Positions 8,528 through 16,825 of a stretch of 64,000 bases of DNA are shown piece by piece (position 1 is the first letter of the stretch; the number at the start of each line of letters is the position of its first letter). Source of the stretch: Streptomyces sp. 3214.6 (GTDB lineage: Bacteria > Actinomycetota > Actinomycetes > Streptomycetales > Streptomycetaceae); the NCBI RefSeq assembly GCF_900129855.1, contig NZ_LT670819.1, positions 9,052,001 to 9,116,000 on the forward strand, in the 5' to 3' direction. Position numbers and translations under genes: made by a program. Below the pieces are notes generated by a model, which saw only the letters and a list, made by a program, of their open reading frames with translations, did no database searches and was not told the origin of the DNA.

Positions 8528-8992
8528 TTGTTCCAAGAGGACCGCCTCGTCCTGACCTTCAAGCAGTACGCGCAACAGTTCCTCGCCAGCGAAGAGCTCT
8601 TCCTCGACCTGGACGTCCGGGTGCAGCGCGAACTCTTCGGCCAGTACCTGTTCCAGTTGCGGACGAAGATCCTCGCCGACGACCTGCCGCCCGTGCAGCT
8701 CACCAGGCGCACCCGGGTCCCGTACGAGGTGCCGGCCTCGACCTGGCAGACGTGGAAGAAACGTCACGCCCGCCGCTGGTACGCCCGGCGACTCGTAGCG
8801 CGCTGGCCCGTCCGCTACGAACAGGACCCGGACGGCCGCGGCGCCGACGCGGTGTGCACCTTCGACCTCGAGCGCTACCGGATCTACCCGCAGGCCCGCG
8901 TCGAGCTGCCGTACGACCAGTTCGGCCCGGCGTACCTCGCACACGGCATCCGCAACATCCGCTGGGACCACGGGGAGGGCACCGGTGGCTGA
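8528..8992 (+). CDS. Hypothetical protein (TTG start)
   Basis: 154 residues. TTG 8528 is the only sensible start: GGAAGG lies eight bases upstream and no ATG or GTG follows in the N-terminal region. Rich in Arg, Tyr and Trp, with a basic K-K-R-H-A-R-R-W helix in the middle that could contact nucleic acid. No family recognised. Confidence 0.6.
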   Translation: MFQEDRLVLTFKQYAQQFLASEELFLDLDVRVQRELFGQYLFQLRTKILADDLPPVQLTRRTRVPYEVPASTWQTWKKRHARRWYARRLVARWPVRYEQDPDGRGADAVCTFDLERYRIYPQARVELPYDQFGPAYLAHGIRNIRWDHGEGTGG

Positions 8993-9347
8993 GCAGCACC
9001 GACACTGCTGGGCACGGGTCCCCGGCGATCCGCACTGGGAAGAGTGCGGATCGCCGGGCTGTGACCAGACGAGGCACTGTCCGATCCGGGAAAGTGGCGA
9101 CGCGTCGCACTGCCCGAATACCGAGGATGGGCAGCATCAGTGGCAGCCCGTGAGCTTCCGCTTCGAGACTCAGCTACTCGATGAGCGGGGCCGCGTGGAG
9201 ATTCGGCAGCCCTCCATCGACGAGGGGCGTGTCTACGCGGTGTGCATGCCGTGCCGCTCGCACACGTACATCGTCACCGCCTGGGTGGGCTACTTCCTCG
9301 GCTACCCCTTCATCGAGGAAGAGGAGGCCCGGCGTGCAGACGCTTGA
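8985..9347 (+). CDS. Cysteine/histidine-rich hypothetical protein
   Basis: 120 residues with paired Cys and His near the N-terminus (H-C-W, C-G-S-P-G-C, H-C-P) and a later C-M-P-C. This may be two small zinc sites around a short beta domain. Coupled to its neighbours by overlaps. Confidence 0.6.
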   Translation: MAEQHRHCWARVPGDPHWEECGSPGCDQTRHCPIRESGDASHCPNTEDGQHQWQPVSFRFETQLLDERGRVEIRQPSIDEGRVYAVCMPCRSHTYIVTAWVGYFLGYPFIEEEEARRADA

Positions 9348-9903
9348 CGCCCTGGTGGCCGACCTGGTGGACCGTTGGACCGGCGACGAGGACCACCCCG
9401 GGGACGGCGGCCCCGGCCTCATCGCGCGCCTGGACGAACTCGCCCTGCGCACCGCGCAGCCCCGCGAGATGGGCGGCCATTCCACGCCGGGGTCCCGGCC
9501 GCCGGCCTCCCTCGCCCCGGTGAACTGGTCGACGGCGATCAAGGCGCAGGGGCGGATCCTCGACATGGAGCTGCGCGGGTCGACGCACATGCAGCGCTGG
9601 GACCGGGCGTTGAAGGCGCTCCCGGCTGGGGCGGAGGCGACGGGCCGGGTCTCCGAGGTGGCGCACACGGTCGCCGTCTGGCATTCCACCGTGCGCACGG
9701 TGCTCGGTCTCCAGTCGCCGTCCCGGGAGATGCGCGGCGTGCGCTGCCTCGCCTGCGGTCAGACGACGATCCACTGCCGGCCCGACGACGACCGGCCGCG
9801 CGCCTGGTGCGCGAACCCGGAGTGCGCCGACGACGACACCGGCCGCCCGGCCCGCTACGAGGGTTCGCGCCTGTACCTGCTCACGCAGAACCGGGCGTCG
9901 TGA
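9334..9903 (+). CDS. Hypothetical phage protein with zinc knuckle
   Basis: 189 residues from GTG 9334, whose first codons overlap the end of the previous gene. The N-terminal 120 residues are helical; the C-terminal part has C-L-A-C-G-Q and a second C-x4-C about 22 residues on, a typical zinc ribbon. It closes the first coupled run, and a regulatory gap follows. Confidence 0.65.
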   Translation: MQTLDALVADLVDRWTGDEDHPGDGGPGLIARLDELALRTAQPREMGGHSTPGSRPPASLAPVNWSTAIKAQGRILDMELRGSTHMQRWDRALKALPAGAEATGRVSEVAHTVAVWHSTVRTVLGLQSPSREMRGVRCLACGQTTIHCRPDDDRPRAWCANPECADDDTGRPARYEGSRLYLLTQNRAS

Positions 9904-9950
9904 GCGGGCACCGCCGGTTGATCGACAACAGGTACGGGAGAGTGCGCTGT

Positions 9951-10012
9951 TGTCAAAGAAAGTGGGACTCATGGCTTGTGGTGAGTAGTACTTTCTCGTA
10001 CAATTTTTGACA
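9951..10012 (+). promoter_or_regulatory. Promoter embedded in a nested dyad (operator candidate)
   Basis: In the 155-base gap after the first gene run, TTGTGG (9976-9981) and TACAAT (9999-10004) are separated by 17 bases, a good sigma-70-type promoter. It lies inside two nested inverted repeats: TGTCAAA (9951-9957) with TTTGACA (10006-10012), and AGAAAGT (9957-9963) with ACTTTCT (9990-9996). The AT content is far above its surroundings. The dyad is a candidate operator for genes 10059 onward. Confidence 0.6.
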
Positions 10013-10058
10013 TGGGGGTGAGGTTCACACCCCAGGACCCGCCCGTGGGGAGGCCGCC

Positions 10059-10418
10059 ATGAACGCAGCGACGAACAGCAGGATCACCGTCGCCGAGTAC
10101 CTCGTTCAGCGCGGCCTCCCTGCCGACTGGCGCTACGGCTCTCCGCTCGGCCGGGTCGCCGCTGAGATCTACCGGCAGACCTACCGGCGTGAGCCCGGCA
10201 CGGCGTTCCGGTTCATCAACGGCCGCTTCCGCCCGGTCATGACCTACCAGCCGTCCGAGACGCACATCCTCACGGCCGCATGGGACCGGTACGGCTGCAC
10301 CGCCGACCGGCTTCCCGCCCCGGCCGTCCGCACCCCCCGCCCCACGACGGCGTGGGCGGGCAGCGGCGACTCGATGCGGTGGACCCCCAGCAGGGGCGCA
10401 CTCCGCAACCACCCCTAA
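10059..10418 (+). CDS. Hypothetical protein, first gene after promoter
   Basis: 119 residues, ATG with GGGAGG upstream. N-terminal V-A-E-Y-L-V-Q-R-G-L resembles a short helical recognition unit; the rest is basic (many Arg) and could bind nucleic acid. No family recognised. Confidence 0.65.
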   Translation: MNAATNSRITVAEYLVQRGLPADWRYGSPLGRVAAEIYRQTYRREPGTAFRFINGRFRPVMTYQPSETHILTAAWDRYGCTADRLPAPAVRTPRPTTAWAGSGDSMRWTPSRGALRNHP

Positions 10419-10451
10419 CCGTCCATCCCGACACCCGTGAGAGGGGGAGCC

Positions 10452-10697
10452 ATGTCCGACACGCTGCTTCGCGCACTCGACCTGATCGCACCGGGTGACC
10501 TGGTCATCTACCACGGCTCCATCGAGGACCTGCACGGCCTGTGGCTGGCCGTCCCGTGCCCCTGCCCGATCTGCCACGCGCTGGACGACTTCGGCATCCC
10601 GGACATCCGCTTCGCACTCGTCGACCCCTGGCGCGAGCGGCCCGGCCCGTTCCACGTCCGCCGCCAGTCCATCACCCGCTCCATCGCCTGCACCTGA
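10452..10697 (+). CDS. Small cysteine-rich protein
   Basis: 81 residues from ATG 10452, chosen over GTG 10437 because GAGGGGGAG sits just upstream of the ATG. Contains C-P-C-P-I-C-H at about 37-43, a compact metal-binding pattern, in an SH3-like beta context. Function unknown. Confidence 0.65.
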   Translation: MSDTLLRALDLIAPGDLVIYHGSIEDLHGLWLAVPCPCPICHALDDFGIPDIRFALVDPWRERPGPFHVRRQSITRSIACT

Positions 10698-10725
10698 CAC
10701 CCAACCGCCCCGGAGGGGGGACCCA

Positions 10726-11844
10726 GTGAGCACCACCGACGTCAACGAAAAGTTCAGCAACGACCGCCGCGCCCTCATGCAGTCGGCAGGTGCCCGCCGC
10801 CGTCCCGACGGCACGTACGCCGCGACCGTCGGCTACGACCGGGGCGAGGTCATCGGCCGCGACGGACTCGACACCTCGCGCGGCACCGCCGCCCTCTACA
10901 CGTCCACCCCGGCCTGGCACGGCCTCGGCACCGTTGTCCCCGGCGGCATCTCCGACATCGACACCGTGCTGCGCGTCGGCCAGATCGACTTCCACGTCGA
11001 TAAGGTCCCCGTCCGCTACTCCTACGACGGCAGCAACCGGACGATGGACGGCCGATGGGTCACCGTCCGCTCCGACACAGGGGCCGCCCTCGGCACCGTC
11101 GGCCAGCGGTACGAGATCTTCCAGCAGCGGCAGATCTTCAACTTCCTCGAAGACCTCGCCGACCTGCACGGCGTGCTCTGGGAGTCCGCCGGAGCACTGC
11201 GCGGCGGCCGCCGGGTCTTCGTCACCATGCAGATCCCCGACACCGTCATCATCGACCGGGGCGGACTCGACGACGAGATCAAGTTGTTCATCGTCGCGAT
11301 CAACAGCCACGACGCCACCTCGCAGGCCGAAGTGGTCGTCACCCCCTGGCGAGTCGTCTGCGCCAACACCGAACGCTTCGCGCTCGCCGACGCCGCCTCC
11401 CGCTGGGCGATCCGCCACACCACCAGCGGCCTGGAGAACCTCGCCGAAGCGCGCCGCACCCTCGGCCTCAGCCTCAAGTACGCCGAGGCGTTCGAGGGGG
11501 AAGAGACCGCGCTCGCCCGCACCGAGATCGCCCTGCGCGACTTCCACCAGGTGATTGCCGACCTGTGGCCCCTCGACGACGACGCCACCGACCGCACCCG
11601 CACCAGCCACGCCAAGCGGACCGACCGCCTCGACGCCATGTTCCGCACCGAGACGCAGCGCGCCGGACGCACCGCCTACGCCGCCGAGCGGACGATCACC
11701 GACTACCTCGACCACGTCGCCCCCCGACGCCCCGGCCGAACGATGACCGAGGAGATCGCCCGCGCGACCGCCCTCCTCGAAGGCACCGACGACGAACTGA
11801 AGACCAAGGCCCACAAGCGGCTCCTGCTGCTCCGCAAGGCCTGA
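10726..11844 (+). CDS. DUF932 family phage/plasmid protein
   Basis: 372 residues from GTG 10726 with GGAGGGGGG upstream. It matches the DUF932 (TIGR03299, phage/plasmid-like protein) pattern: A-W-H-G-L-G near residue 60, a central V-V-T-P-W-R-V-V-C-A-N-T block, and a helical C-terminus. Such proteins occur on actinophages and plasmids and their biochemical role is not settled. A perfect 14-bp hairpin follows, so it probably ends a transcript. Confidence 0.85.
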   Translation: MSTTDVNEKFSNDRRALMQSAGARRRPDGTYAATVGYDRGEVIGRDGLDTSRGTAALYTSTPAWHGLGTVVPGGISDIDTVLRVGQIDFHVDKVPVRYSYDGSNRTMDGRWVTVRSDTGAALGTVGQRYEIFQQRQIFNFLEDLADLHGVLWESAGALRGGRRVFVTMQIPDTVIIDRGGLDDEIKLFIVAINSHDATSQAEVVVTPWRVVCANTERFALADAASRWAIRHTTSGLENLAEARRTLGLSLKYAEAFEGEETALARTEIALRDFHQVIADLWPLDDDATDRTRTSHAKRTDRLDAMFRTETQRAGRTAYAAERTITDYLDHVAPRRPGRTMTEEIARATALLEGTDDELKTKAHKRLLLLRKA

Positions 11845-11887
11845 CCCCCAGACCGGCGGCCGTACTCCCCCTACCGGCCGCCACCCA

Positions 11888-11929
11888 GGGCCGCGCCCCG
11901 CGATTCCCCCGCCCAGCGGGGCGCGGCCC
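11888..11929 (+). terminator. Hairpin after DUF932 gene
   Basis: Perfect 14-bp GC stem (11888-11901 with 11916-11929) and a 14-base loop, no U-tract. Factor-independent terminators without U-tracts are usual in Streptomyces. It separates the DUF932 gene from the tRNA. Confidence 0.65.
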
Positions 11930-11946
11930 GCACAACTGAACACCGA

Positions 11947-12020
11947 GGTGCTGTAGCTCAGTTGGCAGAGCGCGGATCTTATAAGTCCTGAGGCCGTGGG
12001 TTCGAGTCCCACCAGCACTA
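11947..12020 (+). tRNA. tRNA with UAU anticodon (tRNA-Ile reading AUA)
   Basis: 74-base cloverleaf. Acceptor GGTGCTG pairs with CAGCACT (one G-U), D-stem GCTC/GAGC, T-arm GTGGG-TTCGAGT-CCCAC, discriminator A at 12020, no encoded CCA. The anticodon loop 11978-11984 is CTTATAA, placing TAT at 11980-11982. The anticodon stem is four clean pairs (one G-U) with a C-U mismatch or bulge at the fifth. Host Streptomyces normally reads AUA with a lysidine-modified CAU tRNA, so a UAU species is unusual. Confidence 0.8.
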
Positions 12021-12052
12021 CTCCAACGCCGTTCCATACGACTGGAGTTGCG

Positions 12053-12418
12053 ATGACCGACACCACGGTCACCCCGTACCCCGAGACCCCCGCCGCAGTG
12101 GCCGCCGCCGTGCTCGACGCCATCGAGCGCCAGCCCAACACGCTCAGCATGGGCGAGTGGTACCACCACCCCCAGAGTCTGGCCCTCCTGCCGTCGGCTG
12201 AGCCGGACTGCGGGACCACCATGTGCGTCGCCGGATGGGCCGCGCACGTCACCGGCTGGACCCTCGCCAACGACCACGACGCGGCCAAGGACGGCCAGAC
12301 CCAGACCATCGAGTTCGTGGCCACTCAGGCGCTCGGCCTCGACGAGGACACGAACGGCTTGTTCTGGGACCCGGCCGAGGACGCCATCGCCGAACTGCGC
12401 GAGATCGCCGGACGCTGA
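12053..12418 (+). CDS. Hypothetical protein
   Basis: 121 residues from ATG 12053, the first gene after the tRNA. It contains D-C-G-T-T-M-C-V-A-G-W-A-A-H and L-F-W-D-P-A, a pattern seen in many actinobacterial phage proteins of unknown function. One Cys pair is too widely spaced for a classic finger. Confidence 0.65.
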   Translation: MTDTTVTPYPETPAAVAAAVLDAIERQPNTLSMGEWYHHPQSLALLPSAEPDCGTTMCVAGWAAHVTGWTLANDHDAAKDGQTQTIEFVATQALGLDEDTNGLFWDPAEDAIAELREIAGR

Positions 12419-12428
12419 CCCACTGACC

Positions 12429-12488
12429 GCCCGGCGGCCGGACACGCGACCGCGCCACGGCGCACCGACTCGCTTCCCGCCGCCGGGC
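12429..12488 (+). terminator. Long-loop hairpin, possible terminator
   Basis: Perfect 10-bp inverted repeat (12429-12438 with 12479-12488) with a 40-base loop in the gap between two genes. It could be an attenuator; evidence is limited to the repeat. Confidence 0.35.
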
Positions 12489-12507
12489 CCACACCGGAGA
12501 ACCGATC

Positions 12508-13140
12508 ATGCCGAAGCCCCGCCGCTCCCGAACGGTCCGCCCGCCCGCACGCGCGGCAGCCCTGCCGCGCCACGGCGGACTGGCCGTCCCGTGGATCACC
12601 GGCTGGTTCGACGGCCGGCCCTACTTCGGCGTCAACTTCCCGGTCCGCCGCATTCAGGCGATCAAGCACCGGCTGTGCCAGTTCTGCCGTCAGCCGCTGG
12701 GACGCCGCATCGGGCTGGTCGTCCGGCCTGCCGACAGCGCCGTCGGATACGTCGACGAGCCCGGCATGCACCCCGAGTGCCTGGACTACGCCGTCGCCGT
12801 CTGCCCGATGCTGAACGGCTCCATGGACCGGTACCGGACCGGCCCACCCGCCGCCGTGGCCGGGCTGCTCGCCGTGCAGGCGTCGCGCGCAGGGCAACCT
12901 GCCGAAGCGTACGAGGCCTGGTACATCACCCCGTCCGGCTACGAGATCGCCTACGGCCCCGACGGCACGGTGCTCGGCATCCGCCTCGACGTTCCGGTGC
13001 TCATGAAGCGCCCCGTGCGCGCCGCCGCGCGCCCCCGCCTCACCCGCGAGCAGGCGTTGCTTCTGCGCCAGGTCCTCGACCTCGAAGCCGTACGCGCCGT
13101 CGAATCGCTACTCGACATTCCAGGAGACACGCCCTCATGA
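12508..13140 (+). CDS. Hypothetical protein with CxxC pair
   Basis: 210 residues, ATG 12508. A C-Q-F-C pair (about 51-54) and a later H-P-E-C about 40 residues on could together bind zinc. The C-terminal 30 residues are an Arg- and Leu-rich helix. Coupled to 13137 by ATGA overlap. Confidence 0.6.
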   Translation: MPKPRRSRTVRPPARAAALPRHGGLAVPWITGWFDGRPYFGVNFPVRRIQAIKHRLCQFCRQPLGRRIGLVVRPADSAVGYVDEPGMHPECLDYAVAVCPMLNGSMDRYRTGPPAAVAGLLAVQASRAGQPAEAYEAWYITPSGYEIAYGPDGTVLGIRLDVPVLMKRPVRAAARPRLTREQALLLRQVLDLEAVRAVESLLDIPGDTPS

Positions 13141-13514
13141 CCACCACGCCCGCCCGCACCATGTCCAAGGCCGGAGACCTGGTCCGCGCCTTCAACCACG
13201 ACACCATCTCCACCGGCGACGACTGGCAGTACCCGCCGCACGCCTACGACGCGATCGGCGCCCTCGCCTACCTGGCGCGGATGCTGCCACAGGCCATCGA
13301 GCAGACCCTGCGGCCCGTGGAACGCACGCACAAGGAGGGGCGCGTCACCGTCGACGGCGGTGGTGACCCGGGCCACGCCGTCGCCCATCTGCGTCAGACC
13401 GTCGAAAACGCCGCCAAGGCTGCTGCGCTGCTGGCCGCAACCCTCGACCACGCCCACGCCGCATCCAGCCCGCTCGGCCTCGACACCCGCGGACTTCCCG
13501 GCTTTGAGGACTGA
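13137..13514 (+). CDS. Helical hypothetical protein
   Basis: 125 residues, start overlapping the previous stop. Mostly helical with alanine-rich segments, no cysteines and no recognised motif. Confidence 0.6.
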   Translation: MTTTPARTMSKAGDLVRAFNHDTISTGDDWQYPPHAYDAIGALAYLARMLPQAIEQTLRPVERTHKEGRVTVDGGGDPGHAVAHLRQTVENAAKAAALLAATLDHAHAASSPLGLDTRGLPGFED

Positions 13515-13516
13515 CA

Positions 13517-13747
13517 GTGGCCGACCCCAAGCGCGTACGCGCCCAGGCCGCAGCGGAGGACTCAGCCGCCGCGAAATGGCGACGCCGGACCTTCACCGAC
13601 AACCGCGACCCGTCCACCACCCGCCGGCCCCTGATGGTCGGCACCCCCGACGACCGCCGCTGCTGGTGTCTGGAGCCCCTCGGCCACGACTGGGACCGCA
13701 AGGACGACGGCGCACCCCACCCACGAGAAGAAGGACCCCGACCATGA
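13517..13747 (+). CDS. Small basic hypothetical protein
   Basis: 76 residues from GTG 13517. Arg- and Asp-rich with one C-W-C. Overlaps the next gene's ATG by four bases. Confidence 0.5.
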   Translation: MADPKRVRAQAAAEDSAAAKWRRRTFTDNRDPSTTRRPLMVGTPDDRRCWCLEPLGHDWDRKDDGAPHPREEGPRP

Positions 13748-14322
13748 CCACCCATACACCTCCGCAGCTCCCGGCCGCCCCGGTCGACGAGCGCCCGGAC
13801 GGCTTCATGGAGTTCCCCGAGCAGGCCTCCGTCCTGAGCGACACCCTCACGGCCGCCGGCGTCGAACTCGGCGCGTACGAGCGGGTCATCATCGACTGGC
13901 TGTCCCGCTGGGAGTGGGCGACGGTCGCCGTCATCGCCTCCTGGGTGGCGCGCGCCGCGACCGTCCGCGAGCCCGCCCCGCCCGTCGCGCTGCCCGGCCG
14001 GTTCGACGCCAGCCCGGCCGACGTCGACCAGCACCTGCGCCGGACCCTCGCCGAGGACACCTACCTGCGCTACCAGCAGGCCATCGGCGGCCGCGCGGTC
14101 ACCGAGGCCGCTCAGGACATCACCGACGACTCGTGGAGTCGCCGGGACCGGTTCGGCCGCTACGAGCGCGAGGAGTACGAGGCCGGGATGCGGAAGGCCT
14201 CCGAGCTGGTCGATCCGGCGGAGGACGGTGGCCCGTACCCGTCGCAGCTCCAGTGCTCCCAGCACGACGGCTTCGGCCCCTGCCCGGGCGCGCCCCGCTG
14301 CACCCCGAAGGAGAACGACTGA
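13744..14322 (+). CDS. Hypothetical protein
   Basis: 192 residues, ATG in an ATGA overlap. A hydrophobic helix V-I-I-D-W-L-S-R-W-E-W-A-T-V near residue 48, then charged helices and a C-terminal C-x8-C-x5-C set. Common actinophage type, role unknown. Confidence 0.6.
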   Translation: MTTHTPPQLPAAPVDERPDGFMEFPEQASVLSDTLTAAGVELGAYERVIIDWLSRWEWATVAVIASWVARAATVREPAPPVALPGRFDASPADVDQHLRRTLAEDTYLRYQQAIGGRAVTEAAQDITDDSWSRRDRFGRYEREEYEAGMRKASELVDPAEDGGPYPSQLQCSQHDGFGPCPGAPRCTPKEND

Positions 14323-14588
14323 TGGCCACCGGACCCGAGCACTACCGCGAGGCCGAGCGCCTCGCCGGGATGGCGCACCACTTCACCTATGGCGACGGTG
14401 CCGATCCGGTTGCTGGCGGGGCGCTCGCCACCGAGGGGCTCTTGCACGCGACGCTCGCGCTGGCCGCCGCAACCGCCATGAGCGCGCCGGTCGACGGGGC
14501 TGAAACCGGCATGGGAACGCCTGAGTTCGCCGCCTGGTACGAGGCCGCAGGCGTGAAGCCTCGGCCGAAGGGCGGTGATCCGGAATGA
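14322..14588 (+). CDS. Helical hypothetical protein
   Basis: 88 residues beginning at the last base of the previous stop (TGATG). The pattern H-Y-R-E-A-E-R-L-A ... A-T-E-G-L-L-H-A-T-L-A-L-A-A-A-T-A resembles the helical repeat proteins common in Streptomyces phage arms. No enzymatic motif. Confidence 0.6.
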   Translation: MATGPEHYREAERLAGMAHHFTYGDGADPVAGGALATEGLLHATLALAAATAMSAPVDGAETGMGTPEFAAWYEAAGVKPRPKGGDPE

Positions 14589-14956
14589 GCACCGGCCCCA
14601 CGCCGTCACCGCGCACCATCGCCTGCCCGCCATCCCCTGACGGCTGCGGTGCCGTAGCTGGCGCGCCGTGCACGAGCCACGGCGGCACCCGCGAGCGCCG
14701 CGACTTCCACCGGGCACGTACGGCAGCCCTGGAGGCGGCGCGGATCGCTACCGTCCCGGCGGCCAAGCTCGTCGCTGACGCCGTGAAGGACCGGACCATC
14801 GTGTCCGGCACGCGGGCCGCCGCCCTGCTCGCCGAGCACGGCTACTCGGCCGAGGCCGACCGGGTCCAGAACGAGGTGAGGGCCCGCAACGGGCTGATGT
14901 CCGCCAAGCAGGCCGTCGCCTTCCTCATCGGCAACGCGGGCGGTGAGGGCCAGTGA
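14585..14956 (+). CDS. Hypothetical protein with N-terminal zinc-knuckle-like motif
   Basis: 123 residues. The N-terminus has C-P-P-x3-D-G-C-G-A-V-A-G-A-P-C-x-S-H-G, a pattern seen in small zinc-binding phage proteins. The rest is helical. Coupled on both sides. Confidence 0.6.
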   Translation: MSTGPTPSPRTIACPPSPDGCGAVAGAPCTSHGGTRERRDFHRARTAALEAARIATVPAAKLVADAVKDRTIVSGTRAAALLAEHGYSAEADRVQNEVRARNGLMSAKQAVAFLIGNAGGEGQ

Positions 14957-15576
14957 GCGCCGACGACGAGCTGACGCCGGAGCAGCGGGCGAAACTCGCA
15001 GAGCAACTGGATGGCTGGAAGCCAGCCAGCGCCGGACTGCTCATGTCCTTCGGCAAGTCGGTCCAGGACCGCCGCGACCACGACCACACGACGCAGCGAG
15101 AAGACTGGTACTGCCTCAACCTCGCCGCGTACATGGGGGAGCGGGTGGCAGCCGTGCTGCGGCGCCTGCTCGACACCGAGGCCGAGGTCGCCCGGCTGCG
15201 TGACGAGCTCGCCGAGGAGAAGGCGGACCGGAACCCGCGCCTGCGCTGCCTGATCGTGAAGGCCGCACCAGACCGGGACCTGTATGTCGGCTGGTCGGGC
15301 ATCGCAGAGGGGCCGACCGGGGCGTGGACGCGGGCTGAGGCGCTGGCGTACGGATTCCCCCGCTCGCGCCTGGACCGCGCAGACCAGAGCGGCAGCAGCG
15401 CCCTCGGCGACTACCGGCCCGGCCTCTGGGACGACGACGGGTTCATCGCCGAACAGCGGGGGGTGCTGCCCCGGGCCCGCATCGGCGACTACGCCCAGCG
15501 ATACCTGGCGGGAGACCACTCCGCCGCATTCGACCTGCTGGAGCCCTTCGAGGGCGAGACGGAGGTACGTCGGTGA
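14953..15576 (+). CDS. Hypothetical protein with coiled coil
   Basis: 207 residues from GTG 14953 in a GTGA overlap. A coiled coil covers about 60-95 (L-L-D-T-E-A-E-V-A-R-L-R-D-E-L-A), followed by a W-x-G-I beta domain. Role unknown. Confidence 0.6.
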   Translation: MSADDELTPEQRAKLAEQLDGWKPASAGLLMSFGKSVQDRRDHDHTTQREDWYCLNLAAYMGERVAAVLRRLLDTEAEVARLRDELAEEKADRNPRLRCLIVKAAPDRDLYVGWSGIAEGPTGAWTRAEALAYGFPRSRLDRADQSGSSALGDYRPGLWDDDGFIAEQRGVLPRARIGDYAQRYLAGDHSAAFDLLEPFEGETEVRR

Positions 15577-16436
15577 GCGCCCGGGACACGCTGTTGGAGA
15601 TCGTCCGGCAGTGGACATCACGGAACGGCGGCGCGCCGGAGACGCCGGAAGCGGTGGTCGAGGCCAGCGAGAGCGAGTTGCTGCGCGCGTGGGCGGCGAA
15701 AGTCCGTGAGGTCGGTGCCGCGAAGGGCTGGTCTGTGTGGGCCGCCGCCTTCATGGACCCCGACGTTCCTTTCGTCGACACCGACATGCCGTCGACCGAG
15801 ACCATCGTCGCCGAGCTCCGCCGCCTCGACCGGGCAGATGCCCTCGAAAGGTTCGCCGACGAGATCAACGCGCTCGGCGACGATCACGAACTCGGGCCTG
15901 GCTGGGGAGACGCGGCCGACAGGGCACGGTCCAAGGCCGCGTCTCTGCGACGGGAGAAGGACACCAGCGGCGGCCACCAGCCGGCCGAGGGCGAGTCCAC
16001 TCCCGAGGCCGGATCCCAGGACACGGGCACGACCTTCGCGAAGTGGCTCCGTGACGCGCGGATCGCGTCCGGACTCTCGCAGCAGAGGATTGCCGACGCT
16101 GTGACGGAGCAGGGCCTCAGGTTCCTCCAGACAACGATCGCGAAGATCGAGCGCGGATCCCGGCCGATGCGCCTGGACGAAGCCGTCGTGCTGACGCAGC
16201 TGTTCGGCACCACCCTCGACGCTGTGCTCAACCTGCGGGAGGGCAGCCGGATCAGCTTCGGCTCCCGCGAGGCGGCGCGCAGGGCGTCTCTGCTGGCGCA
16301 CATCCGCGACCAGATCGACGCCGAGCTGAAGGGCGCGGCGCCTGCCGACGAGCCGTCGCGCGCCATCAACGAACTGTGCCGGTGGGCCGCCGATGCGCCA
16401 GCGCACGACACCGACTCCGAAGGAACGAGCCAGTGA
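15573..16436 (+). CDS. XRE-type HTH protein with N-terminal extension
   Basis: 287 residues. Residues about 150-220 form a Cro/C1-type helix-turn-helix (F-A-K-W-L-R-D-A-R, G-L-S-Q-Q-R-I-A, T-I-A-K-I-E-R-G) that should bind DNA. The N-terminal 140 residues are helical and acidic and may be a sensor or partner-binding part. It heads a run of three DNA-binding proteins (15573, 16433, 16822), which suggests a phage regulatory block. Confidence 0.75.
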   Translation: MSARDTLLEIVRQWTSRNGGAPETPEAVVEASESELLRAWAAKVREVGAAKGWSVWAAAFMDPDVPFVDTDMPSTETIVAELRRLDRADALERFADEINALGDDHELGPGWGDAADRARSKAASLRREKDTSGGHQPAEGESTPEAGSQDTGTTFAKWLRDARIASGLSQQRIADAVTEQGLRFLQTTIAKIERGSRPMRLDEAVVLTQLFGTTLDAVLNLREGSRISFGSREAARRASLLAHIRDQIDAELKGAAPADEPSRAINELCRWAADAPAHDTDSEGTSQ

Positions 16437-16825
16437 ACATGCCCGCGCCACTCACCATCGCCGCGCGCCGCGCCATGGTCGAGGAACTGCGCCGCCAGGA
16501 GCCAGGCATCAGCGCCAGAAAGATGGGTGCTCGTCTGGGGGTCGGCAAGGACACGATCCTCCGGGACATCGACGAGATCGAGACGGAGCAGCGCCAGCGC
16601 GCCGCCGAGGCCGCGGCCGCCGTGCCGGATCCCGAGCCGCCCGCGACACCGGCTGCGCCGGAGCGCGACACCCTCGTGCTCCAGCTTGACGAGCCGATGC
16701 GCCAGGCGCTCGCCGTGCTGCGGGCCCAGCTCGGCGCGCCCGACACCCCCAGACAGAACATGGCCGCCGCCCGCGCAGCAATCCAGTCCGTGGCGGACAC
16801 CCTCCTGGAAGGCCGCAGCTTGTGA
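16433..16825 (+). CDS. Small HTH protein
   Basis: 130 residues from GTG 16433 (GAAGGA eight bases upstream; ATG 16439 is the alternative). A winged-helix-like segment at about 11-46 (E-L-R-R-Q-E-P-G-I-S-A-R-K-M-G, then V-G-K-D-T-I-L-R-D-I) resembles DNA-binding domains. A proline/alanine linker and a C-terminal helix follow. Confidence 0.65.
   Translation: MNMPAPLTIAARRAMVEELRRQEPGISARKMGARLGVGKDTILRDIDEIETEQRQRAAEAAAAVPDPEPPATPAAPERDTLVLQLDEPMRQALAVLRAQLGAPDTPRQNMAAARAAIQSVADTLLEGRSL

Noticed and set aside
11947..12020. tRNA as phage attachment site
   Set aside because: It lies deep inside the prophage, and the right junction is in a transporter gene.
15573..16436. Type II toxin-antitoxin reading of the XRE protein and its neighbour
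   Set aside because: The neighbour is another HTH protein and no toxin fold is visible.
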